A stretch of 64,000 nucleotides of DNA. It comes from Cellulomonas sp. KRMCY2. GTDB taxonomy: Bacteria; Actinomycetota; Actinomycetes; Actinomycetales; Cellulomonadaceae. This document shows, one piece after another, positions 29,840 to 41,239 of this stretch (positions are counted from its first letter, which is position 1; each line of letters begins with the position of its first letter). The stretch is from assembly GCF_000526515.1 (NCBI RefSeq), contig NZ_JAGF01000001.1, positions 3,038,001-3,102,000 of the forward strand, given 5' to 3'. The notes under the pieces were generated by a model. That model saw nothing but the letters and a program-made list of their open reading frames with translations. It was not told where the DNA came from and did not search any database. The position numbers and the translations under genes were made by a program.

Positions 29840-29910
29840 CGCGCTCCGCCCCCCTTCCTCGTCGACGTGCTCGTGCGGGTCGTCCCGGTCCGGCCGGACC
29901 GCGCCCGGCC

Positions 29911-31691
<1,781 letters not shown>

Positions 31692-31695
<4 letters not shown>

Positions 31696-33818
31696 AGGGT
31701 CCTCACACCGATGATGTGGGCACACTGTGTCCAGGGGTCGAGGCGGACGAACGGCTGGGCGCCCCAGGCGTGGACCGCGCCGGTGAACAGGTCGTGCGCG
31801 GCGAAGCACGGGGCGTCCGGGTCCGTCGGTGGCTGCACGCCGATCGCCTCGAGGTCGAGGTCGATCAGGCCCTCGCGGGTGCTGTGCGGGTCGGTGTTGA
31901 CCACGACGATGACGGTGTCCGCCCGGCCGTCGGGGGACTGTGCGGCGGTCACCCGGCGGCTGAAGCACAGGATCGCGTCGTCGGTCGTGGGGTGCACCGT
32001 CAGACCGCGCAGGCGGCGCAGGGCGGGGTGCTCGCGGCGGATCGAGTTGAGCAGCGTGAGCAGGTCGCTGATGCCGGACTCGGCGGTCGTGGACCAGTCG
32101 CGCGGCTTGTACTCGTACTTCTCGTTGTCGATCTGCTCCTCGACGCCCGGCCGCGCCACGTTCTCGACCAGCTCGTAGCCGGAGTAGATGCCCCAGGTGG
32201 GTGCTCCGGTGGCGGCGAGGACGGCCCGGATCGCGAACGCCGGGGCGCCACCGTGCTGCATGTACGGCGTCAGGATGTCGTGCGTCGTCGGCCAGAGGCT
32301 GGGCCGCATGTACGCGGAGCCCGGACCGGAGAGCTCGGTCAGGTACGTCGCCAGCTCCTTCTTGGTGTTGCGCCAGGCGAAGTACGTGTACGACTGGTGG
32401 AAGCCGATCTGCGCGAGCGTGTGCATCATCGCCGGACGGGTGAACGCCTCGGCCAGGAAGATCACGTCCGGGTGGTCGGTCGCGACGTCGGCGAGCATGC
32501 GCTCCCAGAAGTCCAGCGGCTTGGTGTGCGGGTTGTCCACCCGGAACGCCGTCACGCCGTGGTCGATCCAGACCTGGAGCACCCGCCGGATCTCGGTGTA
32601 GATGCCGTCCGGGTCGTTGTCGAAGTTCAGCGGGTAGATGTCCTGGTACTTCTTCGGCGGGTTCTCGGCGTAGGCGATGGTGCCGTCGACCCTGGTCGTG
32701 AACCACTCGGGGTGCTCGGTGACCCACGGGTGGTCGGGGGAGCACTGCAGGGCGAGGTCGAGCGCGACCTCCAGGCCGTTGCTGCGGGCGGTCGCGACGA
32801 ACGCGTCGAAGTCGTCGAACGTGCCCAGCTCGCGGTGGATCGCGTCGTGACCGCCGTCCGCCGAGCCGATCGCGTAGGGGGAGCCCGGATCGCCGGGCTC
32901 GGTCTTCAGCGAGTTGTTGCGGCCCTTGCGGTAGGTCGACCCGATCGGGTGCACCGGGGTGAGGTAGACGACGTCGAAGCCCATCGCCGCGATCGCCGGC
33001 AGCCGTGCGGCAGCCGTGGTCAGCGTGCCCGAGCGCCACATCCTGGTCGCAGCGTCGTAGGTCGCACCCTCCGACCGCGGGAACATCTCGTACCAGGCGC
33101 CGACGAGCGCGAGCTCGCGCTCGACCGTCAGCGGGTACGTCGGCGAGCTCGAGACGTGCTCGCGCAGCGGGTGGGCCGCCAGCGCCTCGGCGACCTCCTC
33201 CGACAGCCCGGCGGCGAGCCGGGCCTGCGGTGGCCGACGGGTGTCCCGCAGCCCCAGCACGGCGTCGTGCAGGGTCCGCACGGCCGCCGCGGACTGGCCG
33301 CGGCGGGTTGCCGCACCCGTGAGCAGGGCGGCGCCCTCGGCGAGCATGAGCTCGATGTCGACGCCGGCAGCGACCTTGATCGCCGCGTCGTGGCACCAGG
33401 TGCCGTACGGGTCCGACCAGCCCTCGACGCGGAAGGTCCACCGGCCGGTCGCGTCCGGGACCAGATCGGCGCGGTAGGTGTCGAGGCCGGCGTTGACGAC
33501 GTCCATCCGGACCGCCCGGCGGTCGACGCCGTCCGGACCGATCAGGACGGCGGTCGCGGCGACGGCGTCGTGGCCATCGCGGAAGACGGTCGCGGTGACC
33601 TCGACGGCCTCGCCGACCACGGCCTTGGCCGGCCAGCGACCGCACCCGACGACAGGCCCGACGTCGACGACCGGGATGCGACCGATGCCAGGGATCATCG
33701 GGCCCTTGGCCGGCTTCCGGGCGGCACGGCTGCGCGCTGCGGGGCGCGGGGCGGGGTTTGTCGCGGCGGATCGGGGCGAGGGGGTTCGCGGCGAGCGGGG
33801 CGGCGGGGGCGGCGTCAC
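31692..33818 (-). CDS. glgE: Alpha-1,4-glucan:maltose-1-phosphate maltosyltransferase
   Basis: The 708-residue enzyme transfers maltosyl units from maltose 1-phosphate to alpha-glucan chains. The GlgE-specific motifs include the nucleophile region FRVDNPHTKPLDFWERM, the acid/base LAEAFTRPAMM and the substrate loops YRKGRNNSLKTEPGDPGSPY and NPPKKYQDIYP. The first 40 residues (Pro/Arg/Ala-rich) are not part of the family; homologs begin close to GRIPVVDVGPVV, so an internal ATG coding for MIPGIGRIPVV (residue 41) is a credible alternative start. It heads the minus-strand cluster and is divergent from glgP, with an operator between them. Confidence 0.95.
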
Positions 33819-33976
33819 ACCACGAACCTACCCAGCCGGATGCCCCTACGGCATCCGGGAGATCGGTGCGTCGCGGTTCATCCGCCGTGCGGCCCCGCGG
33901 GCGTCCACGGCCCGTCAGGGGCCCGAAGGTGGACTCCGCGCTCGCGGCGGGCCGCGCGCGCAGCGACTGCGGGCCG

Positions 33977-34018
33977 TTGACCTGCGCGATCACCCGATCA
34001 GCGATGTAAGCGCTTGCA
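33977..34018. promoter_or_regulatory. LacI-type operator with TTGACC box between glgE and glgP
   Basis: TGTAAGCGCTTGCA (34005-34018) is a near-perfect 14-bp palindrome around AAGCGCTT, the same core as the operator at 6979-7007, and close to the TGWNANCGNTNWCA pattern of CcpA/LacI-type sites. A TTGACC box (33977-33982) lies 22 bases upstream on the plus strand, toward glgP. No good -10 hexamer is seen. One bound repressor could control glgP and possibly divergent glgE. Confidence 0.6.
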
Positions 34019-34062
34019 CAGGCTCTGGATACCGGCGGGTCCGACCGCGTAGTGTCGCCGTG

Positions 34063-36642
34063 GTGAGAGCCATCCGCAGATTCACCGTCCGAACCGTCCT
34101 GCCGGCCGAGCTCGCCGAGCTCGACGAGCTGGCCCACAACCTCCGGTGGTCGTGGCACGCCCCGACGCGCGATCTGTTCGCGGACGTGGACCCCCAGCTC
34201 TGGCACGAGGTCGCCGGTGACCCGGTGGCCCTGCTCGGCTCGCTGGACCCGGCGCGCCTCGCCGACCTGGCTGCCGACTCCGCGTTCGTCGGCAAGGTCG
34301 AGGCGGCGGCGGCGGATCTCCGCGCCTACCTGACCGAACCGCGGTGGTACCAGACGGCGGCCGGTCCGGACGAGCAGCTGCCGCGGGCGATCGCCTACTT
34401 CTCCCCGGAGTTCGGCATCACGTCCGTGCTGCCGCAGTACTCCGGTGGCCTCGGCATCCTCGCCGGTGACCACCTCAAGAGCGCATCGGACCTCGGCGTC
34501 CCGATCGTGGGCGTCGGCCTGCTCTACGGCTCGGGGTACTTCAAGCAGGCGCTCACGCGGGACGGCTGGCAGGTCGAGACGTACCCGGTGATCGACCCCG
34601 ACGGGCTGCCGCTGCTGCTCCTGCGCGAGGCCGACGGTGCACCGGCCCGGATCTCGCTGCCGCTGCCGGGCGGGCGGACGCTGCACGCGCACGTCTGGAA
34701 GGCCGCGGTCGGCCGCGTACCGCTGCTGCTGCTCGACTCGAACATCCTCGAGAACGACGAGCAGGCCCGCAAGGTCACCGACCGGCTGTACGGCGGCACG
34801 GGCGAGCACCGTCTCCAGCAGGAGCTCCTGCTCGGCGTCGGTGGGGTCCGCGCGCTGCGCCTGTGGTCGCGGCTGACCGGCGCCCCGGCGCCGGAGGTCT
34901 TCCACACCAACGAGGGGCACGCGGGCTTCCTGGGCGTCGAGCGCATCCGCGAGCTCGTCGCTGAGGTCGGCCTCGACTTCGACGCGGCGCTCGAGGCCGT
35001 GCGTGCGGCCACCGTCTTCACCACGCACACGCCCGTCCCGGCCGGCATCGACCGCTTCGACGCGGCGCTCGTCGGGCACTACTTCGGTGGCGACAACGCC
35101 TACCAGGGCGTCCCGGTCGAGAAGGTGCTCGCACTGGGCGTCGAGGACTACGACGGCGGCGACCTGACCATGTTCAACATGGCAGTCATGGGGCTCCGCC
35201 TGGGTGGTCGCGCGAACGGCGTCTCGCTGCTGCACGGCGAGGTGTCCCGCGGGATGTTCAAGGGCCTGTGGTCCGGCTTCGACCGGTCGGAGGTGCCGAT
35301 CGGCTCGATCACCAACGGCGTGCACACCCCGAGCTGGGTCGACCGCAAGCTCGACGACCTCGCTGTCTCGCGGCTGACCGCCGAGGAGATCGAGGACGGC
35401 ACGGGCTGGCTGCGCCCGGACGGCGTGACCGATGCCGAGCTGTGGGACATGCGGCACACGCTGCGTGCACAGCTCGTCGTGGAGGCCCGGAACCGGGTCC
35501 GTGCGTCCTGGCGGCAGCGCGGCGCGAGCCCGGCCGAGCTCGGCTGGGTCGACGACGTGCTCGACCCCGACGTGCTGACGATCGGGTTCGCGCGCCGCGT
35601 GCCGACCTACAAGCGGCTGACCCTGATGCTCAGCGACCCGGTGCGGCTGACGAGCCTGCTGCTGGACCCGGACCGTCCGATCCAGATCGTCATCGCCGGC
35701 AAGTCGCACCCCGCCGACGAGCAGGGCAAGCGGCTCATCCAGCAGCTCGTCCGGTTCGCCGACGACGTGGGGGTGCGGCACCGGATCGTCTTCCTGCCGA
35801 ACTACGACATCGCGATGGCGCAGACGCTGTACCCCGGCTGCGACGTGTGGCTCAACAACCCGCTGCGCCCGCTCGAGGCCTGCGGCACGTCGGGCATGAA
35901 GGCGGCGCTCAACGGCGGTCTGAACCTGTCGATCCTCGACGGGTGGTGGGACGAGTGGTACGACGGCGAGAACGGCTGGGCGATCCCGACGGCCGACGGC
36001 GTCGACGACCCGGACCGGCGGGACGACCTCGAGGCCGCCGCGCTGTACGACCTGATCGAGAACCAGGTCGCTGCCCGCTTCTACGACCGCGACGTCCGGG
36101 GTCTGCCGGTCACCTGGCTCGGGATGGTCCGGCACACGCTGGCGACGCTCGGCCCCAAGGTGCGGGCCAAGCGGATGGTCTCCGAGTACGTCCGCAGGCT
36201 CTACGCGCCCGCCGCGACGGCCGGCCGGGACCTGGACGGCGTCGGCTACCCGGGCGCTCGCGAGCTCGCTGCGTGGAAGGCGACGGTGCGTGCCGCCTGG
36301 CCGCACGTGCGCGTCGACCACGTGGAGTCCGTCGGGGTCGAGGAGGTCGCACAGGTCGGTGACGTGCTGCAGGTGCGCGCCTACGTCTCGCTCGGCACGC
36401 TGCGTCCGGAGGACGTCGCTGTCCAGGTGGTGCACGGCCGGGTGTCCGAGGCGGACGAGCTCAGTGACGTCCGGTACTCCGAGCTCGTCTGGGCAGACGC
36501 CTACGAGGCCGGCCGGCACGCCTTCGCCGGGGACGTGCGGCTCGAGACCTCCGGTCCGTTCGGCTACACCGTGCGGATCGTGCCCAAGAACGCGCGCCTC
36601 ATGTCGTACGCCGACACGGGTCTGGTCGCGCACGCCAGCTGA
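34063..36642 (+). CDS. glgP: Alpha-glucan phosphorylase
   Basis: The 859-residue GT35 enzyme releases glucose 1-phosphate from alpha-glucan with phosphate and PLP. The N-terminal signature AYFSPEFGITSVLPQYSGGLGILAGDHLKSASDLG, the nucleotide-sugar-like region GFARRVPTYKR and the PLP-lysine motif EACGTSGMKAALNG are clear. This is the actinobacterial type that begins with a DUF3417-like segment (ELAELDELAHNLRWSWH). The GTG at 34063 (or the GTG just before it) matches this N-terminus; the longer open frame upstream overlaps glgE. It is divergent from glgE and probably regulated by the operator about 45 bases upstream. Confidence 0.96.
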   Translation: MRAIRRFTVRTVLPAELAELDELAHNLRWSWHAPTRDLFADVDPQLWHEVAGDPVALLGSLDPARLADLAADSAFVGKVEAAAADLRAYLTEPRWYQTAAGPDEQLPRAIAYFSPEFGITSVLPQYSGGLGILAGDHLKSASDLGVPIVGVGLLYGSGYFKQALTRDGWQVETYPVIDPDGLPLLLLREADGAPARISLPLPGGRTLHAHVWKAAVGRVPLLLLDSNILENDEQARKVTDRLYGGTGEHRLQQELLLGVGGVRALRLWSRLTGAPAPEVFHTNEGHAGFLGVERIRELVAEVGLDFDAALEAVRAATVFTTHTPVPAGIDRFDAALVGHYFGGDNAYQGVPVEKVLALGVEDYDGGDLTMFNMAVMGLRLGGRANGVSLLHGEVSRGMFKGLWSGFDRSEVPIGSITNGVHTPSWVDRKLDDLAVSRLTAEEIEDGTGWLRPDGVTDAELWDMRHTLRAQLVVEARNRVRASWRQRGASPAELGWVDDVLDPDVLTIGFARRVPTYKRLTLMLSDPVRLTSLLLDPDRPIQIVIAGKSHPADEQGKRLIQQLVRFADDVGVRHRIVFLPNYDIAMAQTLYPGCDVWLNNPLRPLEACGTSGMKAALNGGLNLSILDGWWDEWYDGENGWAIPTADGVDDPDRRDDLEAAALYDLIENQVAARFYDRDVRGLPVTWLGMVRHTLATLGPKVRAKRMVSEYVRRLYAPAATAGRDLDGVGYPGARELAAWKATVRAAWPHVRVDHVESVGVEEVAQVGDVLQVRAYVSLGTLRPEDVAVQVVHGRVSEADELSDVRYSELVWADAYEAGRHAFAGDVRLETSGPFGYTVRIVPKNARLMSYADTGLVAHAS

Positions 36643-36658
36643 GATCGCACCCTCGCGC

Positions 36659-36800
36659 GAGTGGAGCGTTGCGCTCGCGAGTGGAGCGTTGGGTTCGGGA
36701 GTGGAGCGTTGGGTTCGCGACTCGCGGGGGCGTCGAGGTGCGGACGCTCCACTTGAGGTGCGAACGCTCCACTCGAGGGCCGAACGCTCCAGTCGAGGGC
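36659..36800. repeat. Three direct and three inverted 20-bp repeats between glgP and glgX
   Basis: GAGTGGAGCGTTG begins at 36659, 36679 and 36699, a period of exactly 20 bp. After about 30 bp, three inverted copies follow in 20-bp units (cGaACGCTCCActc) starting at 36741, 36761 and 36781. The two sets can pair into a long hairpin in either strand. The array fills almost all of the gap between the convergent stop codons, so a bidirectional terminator is the simplest role; the regular 20-bp period is unusual for one. Confidence 0.85.
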
Positions 36801-36801
36801 C

Positions 36802-39174
36802 TCAGGTCGCGACGTACACCCGGACGCTCAGCGGGTCGAGGACCAGGCGCTCGTCGGCCGGCGGGTGCAGCGCGCCGATCATCGCGGCAGTGTGCAGGTC
36901 GTCGGGCCGCTCCCAGACGGAGTCCCACAGGTACTTCCACGGGCCCGGCGCCGGGTCGTCGACGTCCGCACCGTCGATGTCCGCACCGGCACCGTCCGCA
37001 CCGGCGCCGGCACCCGCACCGGCACCGTCAACACCGGCACCGTCCTCGGCCACCGCTCCGCCCTGTCGCGGCGCAGGGGCGAGCACCACCTCGACCGGGT
37101 CGAGCGATCCGTTGATGACCAGCAGCACGCACGAGCCGTCCTTGGCCGTCCGCACCATCTGCAGGGTTCGCATGGCGGGGTCGTTCCACTGCCCGTGGCT
37201 GACCGGCTCGCCGTTCGCGCCCCGCCAGTCCAGGTCGGGCTGGTCGGTCGCGCCGCGTGGCTTGCCGAGGTAGAAGCCGTTCGATCGGAGGGCCGGGTGC
37301 TCTCGGCGCAGCCACAGCAGGTAGCGGCTCGTGGCCAGAAGGTTCTCGCGCCAGGGCTCCAGCTCCCAGCGCAGCCATGAGGTCTCGTCGTCCAGGGTGT
37401 AGGCGTTGTTGTTGCCGCGCTGGGTCCGCCCCAGCTCGTCGCCGGCGGTGATCATCGGCGTGCCGGCAGACAGCAGCAGGGTCGCGAGCAGGTTCCGGAT
37501 CGACCGGCGCCGCAGCGGCAGGATCTCAGTGCCGATGACGAGGTCCCGGACCGAGCCCTCGATGCCGTGGTTCCACGAGCGGTTGTCGTCGGAGCCGTCG
37601 CGGTTCTCCTCGCCGTTGGCCCAGTTCTGCTTGTGCTCGTAGGCGACGAGGTCCGCGAGCGTGAACCCGTCGTGCGCGGTGACGTAGTTGATCGACGAGA
37701 CCGCGCCCCGCATCAGCGGTGGGTCGGAGTAGCCGAAGAGGTCAGCCGACCCGGCCAGACGGGTGGCGAGCTCGCGCACGCCGTGCCCCGGTCGACCGTG
37801 GGCCGCCTGCGCCGGGTCGCCGAGCCAGAACGTCCGCACCGCGTTGCGGAAGCGGTCGTTCCACTCAGCCATCGGCGCCGGGAACGCGCCGGTGCGCCAG
37901 CCGCCCGGGCCGACGTCCCAGGGCTCGGCGATCAGCTTGCGGTGAGCCAGGACCGGGTCGGTCTGCAGGGCCACCAGGAACGGGTGGTTGGGCGTGAAGC
38001 CGTCGTCGTCCCGGCCGAGGGTCACCGCCAGGTCGAAGCGGAAGCCGTCGATGTCGACCTCCTGCGCCCAGTAGCGCAGCGAGTCGAGCGCCATCTGGAC
38101 GACGCGCGGCCGGCGGAAGTCCAGCGAGTTGCCGCAGCCGGTCACGTCGGCGAACCGCGCCGGCATCCCGCCGTCGTGCAGGTAGTAGACGGTGGGGTCC
38201 AGGCCGCGCCAGCTCAGCTGTGGTCCGTGGGTGCCGCCCTCGCAGGTGTGGTTGTAGACGACGTCGAGGACCACCTCGATGCCGGCGGCGTGCAGCAGCC
38301 GGACCATGCCCTTGACCTCGATGAGCACGGCCTGCGCGCCGGCCTGCTGCGCGGCCGCTGTCGCGTAGTCGGGGTTCGGGGCGAAGAAGCCGAGGGTGCT
38401 GTAGCCCCAGTAGTTCGTCCGCCCGCGGCGCAGCAGGTGCGGCTCGCTGACCATGGCGTGGATCGGCAGCAGCTCGAGCGTCGTGACGCCGAGCGAGTGC
38501 AGGTGCGCGACGGTCACCGGGTGCGCGAGCCCGGCGTAGGTGCCGCGCAGCTCGGCCGGCAGCCCCTGCAGCTGCTGCGTCAGGCCGCGCACGTGCGCCT
38601 CGTAGATCACGGTGTCCGACCACGGCACGTCCGGACGCCCGACCGGCGTCCCGTGGAACTGGTCGTCGATGACCACGGCGTGCGGCACGGCCGCGCGCGA
38701 GTCGGTCGGATCGAGCTCGGGTGCGTCCCCGACCACGTTCCCCGCCTCGTCGACCCGGTGGCCGTAGACGGCCTGGCCGGGCACGACCGAACCTTCGGTG
38801 CCGCGCGCGTACGGGTCGACGAGCAGCTTGGCGGGGTTGTAGCGCGTGCCCGCGGCGGGGTCCCAACGCCCGTGGGCGCGGAAGCCGTAGTGCTGGCCGG
38901 CGCGGACCCCGGTGGCGTGGGTGAACCAGACACCGTGCACCGGCCCGCTCAGCGGGATCCTCCGCTCGGCCCAGCCGTCGTCGCTCGTCGCGTCGGGATC
39001 GAGCAGACAGAGCTCGACGGCGTCGGCGTGGGACGCGAGCACAGCGACGTCGACCCCGTCGCCCGCCAGGTGCACGCCCAGGCGGTGAGGGGGTCGCCCC
39101 GTCGGTCCGGTTGCGCCCATGGGGAGAAGTCTGGACCAGAGAGACGGGTGCTCGGGCATCGGGAGGCTCGGCAA
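36802..39174 (-). CDS. glgX: Glycogen debranching enzyme GlgX
   Basis: This GH13 debranching enzyme hydrolyses alpha-1,6 branches of glycogen trimmed by phosphorylase. The motifs DVVYNHTCEGG, DGFRFDLAVTLGRD, LIAEPWDVGPGGW and YVTAHDGFTLADLV are complete. The C-terminal domain contains an unusual low-complexity insertion of about 30 Ala/Gly/Asp residues (nucleotides about 36950-37050). The TTG at 39174 gives 790 residues; ATG at 39159 (785) or ATG at 39120 (772, MGATGPTGRPP) are equally possible and no Shine-Dalgarno decides it. It converges with glgP, its functional partner in glycogen breakdown. Confidence 0.94.
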   Translation of the reverse strand: MPSLPMPEHPSLWSRLLPMGATGPTGRPPHRLGVHLAGDGVDVAVLASHADAVELCLLDPDATSDDGWAERRIPLSGPVHGVWFTHATGVRAGQHYGFRAHGRWDPAAGTRYNPAKLLVDPYARGTEGSVVPGQAVYGHRVDEAGNVVGDAPELDPTDSRAAVPHAVVIDDQFHGTPVGRPDVPWSDTVIYEAHVRGLTQQLQGLPAELRGTYAGLAHPVTVAHLHSLGVTTLELLPIHAMVSEPHLLRRGRTNYWGYSTLGFFAPNPDYATAAAQQAGAQAVLIEVKGMVRLLHAAGIEVVLDVVYNHTCEGGTHGPQLSWRGLDPTVYYLHDGGMPARFADVTGCGNSLDFRRPRVVQMALDSLRYWAQEVDIDGFRFDLAVTLGRDDDGFTPNHPFLVALQTDPVLAHRKLIAEPWDVGPGGWRTGAFPAPMAEWNDRFRNAVRTFWLGDPAQAAHGRPGHGVRELATRLAGSADLFGYSDPPLMRGAVSSINYVTAHDGFTLADLVAYEHKQNWANGEENRDGSDDNRSWNHGIEGSVRDLVIGTEILPLRRRSIRNLLATLLLSAGTPMITAGDELGRTQRGNNNAYTLDDETSWLRWELEPWRENLLATSRYLLWLRREHPALRSNGFYLGKPRGATDQPDLDWRGANGEPVSHGQWNDPAMRTLQMVRTAKDGSCVLLVINGSLDPVEVVLAPAPRQGGAVAEDGAGVDGAGAGAGAGADGAGADIDGADVDDPAPGPWKYLWDSVWERPDDLHTAAMIGALHPPADERLVLDPLSVRVYVAT

Positions 39175-39350
39175 GGGGGGTGATTCCCTGTCCTCGTGGT
39201 CGTTTTCGCCCGGTGTCCGGCACCTGGCGCCGTCGTCGTGGCCGGAGCAGGCCCGGGGTAGCCTTCCTGGGGGCCGAGCGCTCCGGGGCCCGGCGGTTCC
39301 GGCGTGACGGGGCCCGCAGCGAACCGTACGGAGCCAGGAGAGCTGAGCCG

Positions 39351-40139
39351 ATGAAGATCGTCGTCTGCGTCAAGCACGTGCCCGACCTGCAGGCCGAACG
39401 CCAGTTCACCGACACCGGCCGGGTGGACCGGACCGGCGGGGACGGCACCCTCAACGAGCTCGACGAGAACGCGGTCGAGGCCGCGGTCACCCTCGTCGAG
39501 CAGCACGGTGGCGAGGTCACGGTGCTCACTGTCGGCCCGGACGACGCCGTGGACGCGGTGCGCCGCGGTCTGCAGATGGGCGCGGACCACGCGGTGCACG
39601 TGATCGACGACGCGATCGCCGGCTCGGACGCGTTCGGCACGGCGCTCGTGCTCGCCGCCGCGCTGCGCGAGCTCGGCAAGGATGAGCCGATCGACCTGGT
39701 CGTCACGGGCATGGCGGCCCTCGACGGGCTGATGTCCGTCATGCCGACGCTCCTGGCCGCCCACCTCGGCCTGCCACAGGCGACCCTCGCGGCCGAGCTC
39801 ACCGTGACCGACGGCGTCGTGCGGGTACGTCGCGAGCTCGACCTCGTGACCGAGGTGCTCGAGGCGCCGCTGCCCGCCGTGGTGAGCGTGACGGACCAGG
39901 CGAACGAGCCGCGCTACCCGTCGTTCAAGGGGATCATGGCGGCCCGCAAGAAGGCTGTGACCACCTGGTCCCTCGCGGACCTGGGCATCGACGCCGCGGA
40001 CGTCGGCGAGGCGGCGGCCCGCACGCGCGTCCTCGAGGCCGTGCCGCGCCCGCCGCGGGAGAACCGCGTGCTCATCACCGACGAGGGAGATGCCGGCCTG
40101 CGCCTGGCCGCCTACCTCGCCGAGAACAACCTCGTCTGA
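39351..40139 (+). CDS. etfB: Electron transfer flavoprotein beta subunit
   Basis: The 262-residue protein is the AMP-binding small subunit of ETF, which carries electrons from acyl-CoA and other dehydrogenases toward the respiratory chain. The N-terminal motif MKIVVCVKHVPD, the NELDENAVEAA segment and the C-terminal PSFKGIMAARKK are family signatures. The ATG follows CCAGGAGAGC. The open frame extends upstream without homology and is ignored. It is paired with etfA 10 bases downstream; the order etfB-etfA next to a cysteine desulfurase is also seen in mycobacteria. Confidence 0.96.
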   Translation: MKIVVCVKHVPDLQAERQFTDTGRVDRTGGDGTLNELDENAVEAAVTLVEQHGGEVTVLTVGPDDAVDAVRRGLQMGADHAVHVIDDAIAGSDAFGTALVLAAALRELGKDEPIDLVVTGMAALDGLMSVMPTLLAAHLGLPQATLAAELTVTDGVVRVRRELDLVTEVLEAPLPAVVSVTDQANEPRYPSFKGIMAARKKAVTTWSLADLGIDAADVGEAAARTRVLEAVPRPPRENRVLITDEGDAGLRLAAYLAENNLV

Positions 40140-40149
40140 AGGAGACCCG

Positions 40150-41130
40150 ATGACCGGCAGCACCGTCCTCGTCCTGGTCGACCACCACGACGGCACGCTC
40201 CGCGGGCCCGCCCTCGAGCTGCTCACCGCCGCCCGCGGGCTGGGCGAGGTGCACGTCGCGTGGCTCGGCGACGGGCTCGACGGGGCCCTCGGGCTGCTCG
40301 GCGAGCACGGTGCGGCAGTCGTGCACCAGGTCCGGCTCGACGGCCCCGAGGCGCGGCTCGCACCCGGCGTGGCCCAGATCCTCGAGCAGGTCGCCGGCGC
40401 GGTCGGGGCCACGACGGTCCTGCTGTCCTCGACGTTCGAGAACAAGGAGGTCGCCGCCCGGCTCGCGCTGGCCACCGGCGCCGGCTTGGTCGTGGACGCC
40501 GCGGGTGTCGAGCGTGGCGTGGACGGCAGGGTGGTCACCGTCCAGCAGGCGTTCGCCGCGACCTGGACCCTGCGTGGTGAGGTGACCGTCGAGAAGGCCG
40601 TCGTCGCGCTCAAGCCCAACGCGGTGCCGGTCGTGCCGGCCCCGACGCCGACGACGCCCCAGGTGCAGGTGCACGACGTCGCCGTCCCCGCCGATCTGCT
40701 CGGCGTACGCGTCGTGGGACGCACCGAACGGGCCGGGTCCGACCGGCCCGAGCTCGGCGAGGCGCAGATCGTGGTGACCGGCGGGCGGGGGACCGACGGC
40801 GACTTCAGCGTCGTCGAGGACCTTGCCGACGCGCTCGGCGGGGCGGTGGGTGCGACGCGCGTCGCGACCGACGAGGGCTGGATCAGCCACGACGCCCAGA
40901 TCGGCCAGACCGGGGTGACGATCTCCCCGAAGCTCTACATCGGCGCCGGGGTCTCCGGCGCGGTGCACCATCGCGGTGGGATGCAGTCGTCCGGCACGAT
41001 CGTCGCGGTCAACTCCGACCCGGAGGCGCCGATCTTCGAGATCGCCGACTTCGGCGTCGTGGGGGACCTGTTCACGGTGCTGCCGCAGGCCGCTGCCGAG
41101 ATCCGTCGGCTGCGCGCGGCTGACGCCTGA
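40150..41130 (+). CDS. etfA: Electron transfer flavoprotein alpha subunit
   Basis: The 326-residue protein is the FAD-binding subunit of ETF. The C-terminal FAD domain is complete, with GQTGVTISPKLYIGAGVSGA, HHRGGMQSSGTIVAVN and APIFEIADFGVVGD. The N-terminal half is the alpha/beta domain that contacts EtfB. The ATG at 40150 follows GAAGGAGACCCG, a strong ribosome-binding site 10 bases after the etfB stop. No electron donor or ETF-quinone oxidoreductase gene is adjacent. Confidence 0.96.
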   Translation: MTGSTVLVLVDHHDGTLRGPALELLTAARGLGEVHVAWLGDGLDGALGLLGEHGAAVVHQVRLDGPEARLAPGVAQILEQVAGAVGATTVLLSSTFENKEVAARLALATGAGLVVDAAGVERGVDGRVVTVQQAFAATWTLRGEVTVEKAVVALKPNAVPVVPAPTPTTPQVQVHDVAVPADLLGVRVVGRTERAGSDRPELGEAQIVVTGGRGTDGDFSVVEDLADALGGAVGATRVATDEGWISHDAQIGQTGVTISPKLYIGAGVSGAVHHRGGMQSSGTIVAVNSDPEAPIFEIADFGVVGDLFTVLPQAAAEIRRLRAADA

Positions 41131-41239
41131 GCGCGTCCGGCCCGACCGGCCGACGTCGTCGCGCAGGTGGGCGAGCTCTCAGAGCGGGCCCGGGAGCCCA
41201 CAGCGCAGGTCCGGAAGCCCTCAGCTCAGGTCCGGAAGC

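Noticed and set aside
31696-36633. Upstream extension of treS to over 2200 codons
   Set aside because: The extra part reads antisense through glgP and in another frame through glgE, both clear genes. The GTG at 31695 overlapping the glgE stop gives a normal TreS.
36659-36800. CRISPR array
   Set aside because: Units are only 20 bp, the spacers would be about 7 bp, half of the copies are inverted, and no cas genes are present.
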